From positions 1-10,516 of the forward strand of contig JANYEU010000429.1 of the NCBI GenBank assembly GCA_025362915.1: a DNA stretch of 10,516 nt, in the 5' to 3' direction. The DNA is from Chitinophagaceae bacterium (GTDB lineage Bacteria > Bacteroidota > Bacteroidia > Chitinophagales > Chitinophagaceae). Made by a program: the position numbers and the translations under genes. The notes under the pieces were generated by a model that saw nothing but the letters and a program-made list of their open reading frames with translations, made no database searches and was not told where the DNA came from. This document shows, one piece after another, positions 1-5,051 of the stretch. Each line of letters starts with the position of its first letter. Position 1 is the first letter of the stretch.

Positions 1-194
1 AACAGGAATAAAACAAAGGGTGAAAACAAGAAGCAGTATTAAAAAACAAAGCTGTATCCTTGCATAGGCAATAGCCCAAATTACAGTAAACAAATATTAA
101 AATTAACACCAAAAGCTGTCAAGTAATTTCAGGAGGGGTCACCTTCACGTTTCTCACTCTTTGCCTCCTTGCCTATTCCCTCTTTCCCTATCTC
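1..194. other. Gene-free left edge with pyrimidine-rich degenerate repeat
   Basis: No convincing gene is visible here. One plus-strand frame is open from the window edge to a stop at 65-67, but its roughly 20 residues match nothing I recognise. The part next to the AMP nucleosidase gene (151-194) is strongly pyrimidine-rich on the plus strand, and the word T[G/C]CCT recurs there at 162, 170, 177 and 185, that is at steps of 8, 7 and 8 bases. This stretch lies just downstream of the 3' end of the minus-strand gene. I see no classic terminator hairpin followed by a T-run. Confidence 0.5.
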
Positions 195-965
195 TTAAAA
201 CTGCAAGTGCCTTACAGTTGCGCCATTGTTTATCAGTTGTTTTAAGGAATCCATACCTATCTTGATATGGCGTTCCACAAACTCTGTGGTTACTTTCTTA
301 TCGCTTTCCTCTGTTTTTACACCATCTGGTATCATCGGCGAATCACTTACCAACAACAAAGCTCCAGTAGGTATCTTGTTATAAAAACCTACTGTAAAAA
401 TGGTAGCCGTTTCCATGTCTATGGCATAAGCACGCACTTTGGTCAGGTATTCCTTAAACGCATCATCATGTTCCCAAACCCTACGGTTGGTAGTGTAAAC
501 AGTACCTGTCCAATAGTCAATATTATAATCACGGATGGTGGTAGAAATCGCTTTCTGTAAGGCAAAGGCTGGCATTGCAGGAACTTCTGGCGGGAAATAA
601 TCATTACTTGTCCCCTCTCCTCTTATAGCAGCAATCGGCAAAATCAGATCGCCTATCTTATTACGTTTCTTCAAGCCACCACATTTACCCAAAAACAATA
701 CAGCTTTAGGATGAATGGAACTTAATAAATCCATAACAGTAGCCGCACCAGGGCTACCCATGCCAAAATTTATAATGGTTATCCCGTCGGCAGTAGCACA
801 TTGAAACGAACGATCTCTCCCCACAACTGGCACATGATTCCACTCTGCAAAAAGTTCTACATACTTAATAAAATTGGTCAACAATATGTATTCACCAAAA
901 TTCTCCAAGGCCTCTCCGGTATATCTAGGCAACCAATTGTTTACAATCTCTTCTTTTGTCTTCAT
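195..965 (-). CDS. amn: AMP nucleosidase (short single-domain form)
   Basis: The predicted cytoplasmic enzyme hydrolyses AMP to adenine and ribose 5-phosphate, a purine salvage and AMP-level control step. It has 256 residues and belongs to the nucleoside phosphorylase/hydrolase superfamily (PNP/UDP phosphorylase fold). Visible landmarks are the glycine-rich FGMGSPGA (67-74) that binds phosphate or ribose, GKCGGLK (93-99), the METAT ribose-binding motif (184-188) and SDSP (207-210), whose Asp is the expected catalytic acid acting on the base. E. coli Amn is much longer (about 480 residues) with an extra N-terminal domain; this form is only the catalytic domain, as is usual in Bacteroidota. The frame extends 16 codons further upstream, but I chose the start giving MKTKEEIVNNW because family members begin there and the extension runs into the inverted repeats of the divergent promoter region. 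The gene is transcribed away from the orphan nuclease-like gene. MTA/SAH nucleosidase or uridine phosphorylase is a less likely reading. Confidence 0.9.
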   Translation of the reverse strand: MKTKEEIVNNWLPRYTGEALENFGEYILLTNFIKYVELFAEWNHVPVVGRDRSFQCATADGITIINFGMGSPGAATVMDLLSSIHPKAVLFLGKCGGLKKRNKIGDLILPIAAIRGEGTSNDYFPPEVPAMPAFALQKAISTTIRDYNIDYWTGTVYTTNRRVWEHDDAFKEYLTKVRAYAIDMETATIFTVGFYNKIPTGALLLVSDSPMIPDGVKTEESDKKVTTEFVERHIKIGMDSLKQLINNGATVRHLQF

Positions 966-992
966 TAGTAAAATATTTATAATTAAATGACG

Positions 993-1023
993 TGTGCAAT
1001 GCTTATTTTGCACATTTTTGTGC
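993..1023. promoter_or_regulatory. Inverted TGTGCAA half-sites in the divergent promoter region
   Basis: TGTGCAA at 993-999 and its exact reverse complement TTGCACA at 1008-1014 form a 7-bp inverted repeat with an 8-base spacer. GCACA (1010-1014) also pairs with TGTGC (1019-1023) across TTTT, so the middle half-site belongs to two alternative palindromes. The 84-base gap between two divergent genes is where an operator would be expected. TTG at 1008-1010, then 20 bases and TAATCTTT at 1031, loosely resembles a Bacteroidota promoter for the plus-strand gene, with a mismatch in the -7 element. What is seen is symmetry; regulatory use is inference. Confidence 0.35.
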
Positions 1024-1049
1024 GTGAAAATAATCTTTTACTTTTATTA

Positions 1050-1478
1050 ATGATAAAAATTAATTACCCCCAGTTCAATTTCAGGATAAAAGAAGAAGAA
1101 AATAAGGAAGTTATCTTCGATGAGGTACGTAAAGTTTGGGTGCGTTTAACACCCGAAGAATGGGTGCGGCAAAACTTGATCCAGTTCTTTTTACAGGAGT
1201 TAAAATACCCATCTTCCTTATTCAGCATTGAAAAAGAAATAAAGCTTGGCGATCTCCGCAAACGTTGCGATATCATCATATATAAGAATTCAATGCCTTG
1301 GATGATTATTGAGTGCAAAGAACCCAATGTACCCATCAATCAAATTACCCTGCAACAAATATTGCGTTATCATCAGGCATTGCCAGTGCCCTATCTCTGT
1401 CTTAGTAATGGTAATGAAGTTTATCTTTTTGAGAAAACAAATAACGCATTCAGGGAGATAATGGAATTCCCAATTTAG
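1050..1478 (+). CDS. Orphan HsdR-N-like PD-(D/E)XK domain protein
   Basis: This 142-residue protein resembles only the N-terminal nuclease domain of type I restriction R subunits (the HSDR_N_2-type domain). A PD-(D/E)XK core is visible: Asp74 in the strand RKRCDIIIY, then Glu88 and Lys90 in MIIECK, with a possible helper Glu61. A QxxxY motif (Gln103 to Tyr107), typical of RecB-like nucleases, follows. It has no helicase or translocase part, and no HsdM, HsdS or other restriction gene lies nearby, so this is not a working restriction system. Stand-alone proteins of this type are common in Bacteroidota and their role is not known to me; DNA or RNA cleavage or repair is plausible because the catalytic residues are intact. 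The frame extends 21 codons upstream, but I chose the ATG at 1050: the extension crosses the inverted half-sites and encodes an untypical hydrophobic stretch, while MIKINYPQFNF looks like the natural beginning. Confidence 0.8.
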   Translation: MIKINYPQFNFRIKEEENKEVIFDEVRKVWVRLTPEEWVRQNLIQFFLQELKYPSSLFSIEKEIKLGDLRKRCDIIIYKNSMPWMIIECKEPNVPINQITLQQILRYHQALPVPYLCLSNGNEVYLFEKTNNAFREIMEFPI

Positions 1479-1485
1479 GATTAAA

Positions 1486-1616
1486 AGTCTATAGTCGATA
1501 GTCAAAAGTGAATAGCCGTAAGTCAAAAGAAAAGAGGTAGTCAGGGAGTATTATATTCCCATCTGCCTATTTCTACTATTCTCAAACTTTCGACTTATGA
1601 CTATCGACTTTAAACT
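1486..1616. repeat. Inverted pair of AGTC heptamer arrays
   Basis: On the plus strand, six consecutive 7-base words run from 1486 to 1527: AGTCTAT, AGTCGAT, AGTCAAA, AGTGAAT, AGCCGTA, AGTCAAA. On the minus strand, reading from 1616 down to 1582, five more follow: AGTTTAA, AGTCGAT, AGTCATA, AGTCGAA, AGTTTGA. The two arrays face each other across about 54 bases. AGTCGATAGTCA (1493-1504) is perfectly complementary to TGACTATCGACT (1598-1609), so a 12-bp stem with a large loop can form. The element lies between the convergent 3' ends of the orphan nuclease-like gene and the xylanase remnant, where it could act as a bidirectional terminator or be a remnant of a mobile repeat. No coding frame is supported here. 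Confidence 0.6.
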
Positions 1617-1631
1617 CATATCTAAATAGTC

Positions 1632-1946
1632 CTATTCCTTCAGTGCATCCTAAAACGCCGTATAACATTCTTTCCTTTGGTAATCATCATCAAACAGCAA
1701 TGGCCAATCTTTCCCCTTGCTCAGCCCCCTTATCCAGCTATCCTTATCGCCTACATTCCAGCAAGTAATCCCATATTGTTGCTTTTTCGGCACACACTTT
1801 TTATATTGTTCCACCACAAAGGCAAACTTTCTTGCTTGTAATGTTTTCAAACTATCTGTATATACTAAAGCAGTATCTTTTCTGGTGTTCACGCTAATAT
1901 CCAGTTCAGATATATGTTCACCGATAATTATACCATGATAGGGCAT
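1632..1946 (-). pseudogene. GH10 endo-xylanase remnant (C-terminal end only)
   Basis: The translated minus strand gives 98 residues that read as the C-terminus of a glycoside hydrolase family 10 endo-1,4-beta-xylanase. HISELDIS (11-18) carries the expected nucleophile Glu14, QQYGIT (56-61) and WNVGDKDSW (63-71) are the conserved C-terminal strand and aromatic residues, and DWPLLFDDDYQRK (80-92) is the typical tail. Whole catalytic domains need about 300 residues; the N-terminal two thirds, including the acid/base Glu in its DVVNE-type motif, are missing. Minus-strand frames in 1947-2120 show no further GH10 sequence. At the other end the frame stops with TAG (1650-1652), but the next codons read DALKE before a second TAG, and xylanases often end in a similar Ala-Leu-Lys tail, so the first TAG looks like a nonsense mutation. 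I therefore extended the remnant to 1632. Truncation plus a nonsense codon indicates a decayed gene that is unlikely to be active. Confidence 0.8.
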
Positions 1947-1963
1947 ATAAACCCTTATATGCC
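1942..1963. repeat. Perfect 9-bp hairpin at the xylanase breakpoint
   Basis: GGCATATAA (1942-1950) and TTATATGCC (1955-1963) are exact reverse complements separated by ACCC. The hairpin lies where recognisable GH10 sequence ends on the minus strand, and it contains the first ATG of the remnant frame. It is also upstream of the efflux locus on the plus strand. It could be a small terminator, an operator, or a scar of the event that truncated the xylanase gene. No poly-T tract follows on either side. Confidence 0.55.
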
Positions 1964-2073
1964 GAACAACAGTATCCGATATTTGTAAAAATGTCAGTCA
2001 ATTATTGTTTTAAGAGCAAATCACTTTAAGTATTTTTTAATATTCAACCGTTTGGGCATCCATAATCATTAAA

Positions 2074-2102
2074 TTTGTGGCATAATCCTTTCAATAGGTT
2101 TT
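2074..2102 (+). promoter_or_regulatory. Candidate Bacteroidota promoter of the efflux locus
   Basis: TTTG at 2074-2077 is followed after 17 bases by TAGGTTTT at 2095-2102, which matches the Bacteroidota -33 (TTTG) and -7 (TAnnTTTG) pattern apart from the final base. Transcription would start near 2109, giving a leader of roughly 15 bases before the first ATG of the TolC-type gene. No operator symmetry is obvious around it. Confidence 0.4.
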
Positions 2103-2124
2103 TGCTAAAACGCATATAAAGTCT

Positions 2125-3540
2125 ATGGAACAAAATGTATATTATTATAGATTAATGGCAAAGAGGGGTTTCCAAAACAACCACTCAACTTGGGGCGCTA
2201 CAATAACAAAGAAATGGTTGTTACTCATTTGTTGTGTTAACTTGGCATTGGTTGGAATCTGCCAGACACCTAAAAATGATACTACTAACCACGATACACC
2301 ACAATCGCTTACATTAAAACAATGTATTGATTATGCATTGCAGCATCAGCCCACATTGCAACAATCACTACTGAATATTGCTGTTGCCAAGGCAACCACC
2401 AATATAAACAAGGCACAGATATACCCAAAAGTAAATGCGGCTGCCACATTTACACACTATTTGCAAATGCCCACTTCCTTTTCTAACACCACTAACCAAC
2501 GCACACAAACAGGTGTGCAAAATACATTGGTGCCTAGCATCGGCGTTACGCAGGCATTGTTTAGTCCGAGTTTGATGTATGTATTAAAAACGGCACCATT
2601 ACTGCAAAAAGAAGCAGAGCAATCTACCGATAGTGTTAAGATAGATTTGGTTTCTACAGTAAGTAAATCGTTTTACAACCTATTGCTTACGCTGCAACAA
2701 ATAGATATATTGAAGGAAGATACGGTGCGTTTGTCACAAAATCTACGTGATTCTTACCACCAATATGTAGGCGGAATTGTAGATGAAACGGATTATGAGC
2801 AAGCAACGATTACCCTTAATAACTCCAATGCATCGTTGCGACAAGCCAATGAAAACGTGCAACCACAATATGCCACACTGAAACAACTGATTGGTTATCC
2901 ATCACAAGCACAGTTTAATATCAATTATGATACAGCACAGATGATTAATGAGGTGGATATTGATACCACAACACCTTTGCAATATGATAAGCGCATAGAA
3001 TTAAAACAATTACAAACGGTACAAAGCATCCAACACGAGTTGACGCATTATTACCACAATGCCGCATTGCCTACGGTTTCTGCCTTCTTTAATTATGTAC
3101 CTGAGTTTGAAAACAACAGTTTTGCACAGCTGCCTGACAATGTATATCCTTATTCCAACATCGGGTTGACGGCTACGGTGCCCATCTTCACGGGGTTTGC
3201 AAGAACACAAAGCCTGCATCGATCTGAATTGCAAGAGAGAGAACTTTTGTGGGGAGTAAGTTCATTAAAAGCAAATATCTATACGCAATACACCACTGCA
3301 TTAGCCAATTATAAGAGTAATCTATATAACTTACAAATGCTAGAAAAGAATGTGGCATTGGCAAAAAGGGTGTATTTTGTGGTTAATCTACAGTACAAAC
3401 AAGGTATTGTGGCATACCTGAATGTGATTACAGCAGAATCGAATTTGATAACAGCAGAAACAGGTCGTATCAATGCGCTTTACCAAGTGTTATCCAGTAA
3501 GATTGATTTGGAAAAAGCAAGAGGGGAAATAAAGTATTAG
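2125..3540 (+). CDS. TolC-family outer-membrane efflux protein
   Basis: This 471-residue protein is the predicted outer-membrane and periplasmic channel of the RND pump encoded downstream; three copies would form the exit duct. A hydrophobic secretion signal lies at about 31-46, after Lys29-Lys30. The mature part has the two-fold repeat of the OEP family: the first half begins with LTLKQCIDYAL (62-72) and long Gln/Ala-rich helices, the second begins near residue 290 and ends with a YLNVITAESNLITAE-type helix at about 433-447. Length and layout are normal for the family. The start is uncertain. The first ATG gives an unusually long polar stretch before the signal, and Met11 (ATG at 2155) is an alternative; neither has a clear ribosome binding site. 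It is the first gene of the locus, whereas in many Bacteroidota pumps the channel gene comes last. Substrates cannot be read from the sequence. Confidence 0.88.
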   Translation: MEQNVYYYRLMAKRGFQNNHSTWGATITKKWLLLICCVNLALVGICQTPKNDTTNHDTPQSLTLKQCIDYALQHQPTLQQSLLNIAVAKATTNINKAQIYPKVNAAATFTHYLQMPTSFSNTTNQRTQTGVQNTLVPSIGVTQALFSPSLMYVLKTAPLLQKEAEQSTDSVKIDLVSTVSKSFYNLLLTLQQIDILKEDTVRLSQNLRDSYHQYVGGIVDETDYEQATITLNNSNASLRQANENVQPQYATLKQLIGYPSQAQFNINYDTAQMINEVDIDTTTPLQYDKRIELKQLQTVQSIQHELTHYYHNAALPTVSAFFNYVPEFENNSFAQLPDNVYPYSNIGLTATVPIFTGFARTQSLHRSELQERELLWGVSSLKANIYTQYTTALANYKSNLYNLQMLEKNVALAKRVYFVVNLQYKQGIVAYLNVITAESNLITAETGRINALYQVLSSKIDLEKARGEIKY

Positions 3541-3544
3541 TGGT

Positions 3545-3654
3545 TAGACCTCACCTAAATCCTCTCCAAAATAGAGGACTTTATACCCTGACTAAACGTA
3601 AATAGCTGTGGGTGTTTGCCCTTCTCTTTTGGAGAAGGGTTGGGATGAGGTCTA
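3545..3654. repeat. 110-bp imperfect palindrome, copy 1
   Basis: The unit begins with TAGACCTCACCTAAATCCT and ends with the imperfect reverse complement AGGGTTGGGATGAGGTCTA (15 of 19 positions pair). Inside, CCCTTCTC (3619-3626) pairs with GAGAAGGG (3632-3639), and TCCTCT pairs with AGAGGA in the left half, so the whole unit can fold as a nested hairpin. It carries no open frame of note. Size, terminal inverted repeats and tandem duplication suggest a MITE- or REP-like non-autonomous element, but no target-site duplication is clear. Confidence 0.75.
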
Positions 3655-3658
3655 GGTT

Positions 3659-3768
3659 TAGACCTCACCTAAATCCTCACCAAAAGAGAGGACTTTATAC
3701 CCAGACTAAATGTAAATTGCGGTGGGTGCTTGCCCTTCTCCTTTGGAGAAGGGTTGGGATGAGGTCTA
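3659..3768. repeat. 110-bp imperfect palindrome, copy 2
   Basis: This is a second copy in the same orientation, separated from the first by GGTT. It has the same length with no indels and 8 substitutions (102 of 110 identical). Its inner stem is stronger than in copy 1: CCCTTCTCC (3733-3741), loop TTT, GGAGAAGGG (3745-3753). The outer 19 bases at both ends are identical between copies, while the changes fall in the inner part. Together the copies fill most of the 269-base gap between the channel and adaptor genes; the remaining 41 bases before the adaptor show no clear promoter or ribosome binding site. Confidence 0.75.
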
Positions 3769-3809
3769 AATGGATTTAGTAGTAAATAAACAAGATTAAA
3801 ATATTTTCA

Positions 3810-5027
3810 ATGAATAAATTATTAGTTGGAGTGGGGTTGATGGGGATAGTCTGTCTTTGTTCGTGCGAGCAAAAGGCACCACCACCTACGCCGCCTGTAC
3901 CTGTAAACCTTATTAAAGTTTCTACACAACCTGTGTTGTATTATGATAAATATCCTGCTACCACACAGGCATTGAATCAGGTGAATTTATTGCCAGAAGT
4001 GCAGGGATACATCACGGCTATATATGTTCAAGATGGTGCTGAGGTAAAGAAAGGACAGAAGTTGTACGAGATAGATACCCGTTTGTATCAGTCATCCGTA
4101 GAAACTGCCCAAGCAAATTTGAAAGTAGCACAAGGAACTTATGATCAGGCAAAGCAAGATGCAGATAGATATACTTACCTAAATAACTACCATGCAGTGG
4201 CAAAACAACTGTATGATCATGCAATGATAACTATGCAGAATTCCAAGAATCAGGTAGGAGCTGCTGAGGAAGCCGTAAAGACTGCCAGAACAAACCTTAG
4301 CTATGCGGTGATTACTGCCCCCTTTGATGGAACGGTAGGATTTAGTCAGGTGAAGATGGGTAATATGGTATCGGTTGGTCAAACGGTATTAAATACAATA
4401 TCCACCAATAACCCAATGGCCATAGACTTTTTGGTGAATGAGAAGCAACTGCAAAAGTTTGAAGGCTTCCAGAAGAATATGCAAGGAAACAATGATTCAT
4501 TATTCACCATTGCATTACCAAGTGGTAGTATTTATCCTTTTCCAGGAAAGATATCGGTGATTGATCGTGCGGTGGATCCACAAACAGGGTCTATCAAAGT
4601 GCGTCTTATATTCCCAAATCCTAAGAATGAATTGAGAGTAGGAATGAGCTGTGTGTTGCAGGTGCGTAACTTAGAAAAGACTCCTCAAATGGTTATTCCA
4701 AGCAAAGCAATTGTGGAGCAAATGGGCGAATACTTTGTGTTTATCGCAAAAGATACTGTTTATAGTTCTGCTTCCGCTGACTCTGCCGATAAGAAAGTAG
4801 CCGATACGGTGGCAACTCCCAAGCTGACTGCCGTTCAACGGAAAGTTCAATTGGGACAAACCATTGGTGCTAATGTAATTGTACTAGGCGGGATAAATGT
4901 TGGCGACAAGATTTTAGTAGATGGTGTACAAGCCGTACATGATGGCTCGCAAATAGCAACAGGAAACAAAAAGCAAGGCAGCGGGGGCAAGAAGAGTGAG
5001 CTACAAGAGGGTAAAAAAGATAATTAA
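3810..5027 (+). CDS. RND efflux periplasmic adaptor lipoprotein (HlyD/MFP family)
   Basis: This 405-residue membrane-fusion protein should bridge the inner-membrane permease and the TolC-type channel. The N-terminus is a lipoprotein signal with lipobox LCSC, making Cys19 the lipidated residue anchored in the inner membrane. The two halves of a lipoyl domain are at about 57-90 (LPEVQGYI, KGQKLYEID) and 164-197 (APFDGTVG at 170-177). Between them is an alpha-helical hairpin (91-163) that docks on the channel. A beta-barrel and a membrane-proximal domain follow. An unusual Ser/Ala/Asp-rich insertion (about 318-340) interrupts the membrane-proximal domain, and the C-terminus (385-405) is a Lys/Gly-rich tail. 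The gene ends 24 bases before the first permease, so the two are very likely co-transcribed. Co-transcription with the channel gene is less sure, because the 110-bp palindromes lie between. The ATG at 3810 is directly supported by the signal peptide. Confidence 0.92.
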   Translation: MNKLLVGVGLMGIVCLCSCEQKAPPPTPPVPVNLIKVSTQPVLYYDKYPATTQALNQVNLLPEVQGYITAIYVQDGAEVKKGQKLYEIDTRLYQSSVETAQANLKVAQGTYDQAKQDADRYTYLNNYHAVAKQLYDHAMITMQNSKNQVGAAEEAVKTARTNLSYAVITAPFDGTVGFSQVKMGNMVSVGQTVLNTISTNNPMAIDFLVNEKQLQKFEGFQKNMQGNNDSLFTIALPSGSIYPFPGKISVIDRAVDPQTGSIKVRLIFPNPKNELRVGMSCVLQVRNLEKTPQMVIPSKAIVEQMGEYFVFIAKDTVYSSASADSADKKVADTVATPKLTAVQRKVQLGQTIGANVIVLGGINVGDKILVDGVQAVHDGSQIATGNKKQGSGGKKSELQEGKKDN

Positions 5028-5051
5028 CGAACTCATCGATACAATAAGGCT

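Noticed and set aside
1..67. C-terminal end of a gene entering from the left edge
   Set aside because: An open frame of about 21 codons ending at 65-67 is too short and featureless to support.
267..560. Plus-strand open frame across the AMP nucleosidase gene
   Set aside because: It is antisense to a well-supported enzyme and shows no recognisable protein features.
1050..1478. A type I restriction-modification locus
   Set aside because: Only the N-terminal nuclease domain is present; no helicase motifs, HsdM or HsdS exist in the window.
1486..1616. CRISPR array
   Set aside because: The units are 7 bases, degenerate and contiguous with no spacers, and no cas gene is nearby.
1947..2120. Continuation of the xylanase gene upstream on the minus strand
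   Set aside because: The part of this stretch I translated on the minus strand gives no GH10 motif, and part of it fits a promoter for the efflux locus.
3733..3753. Classic rho-independent terminator after the TolC-type gene
   Set aside because: The 9-bp stem is strong but is followed by TTGGGATGAGG rather than a T-run, and it is part of a larger repeated element.
3545..3768. CRISPR or small RNA gene in the tandem repeat
   Set aside because: There are only two copies of a 110-bp palindrome with a 4-base gap; no promoter or conserved RNA family is recognisable.
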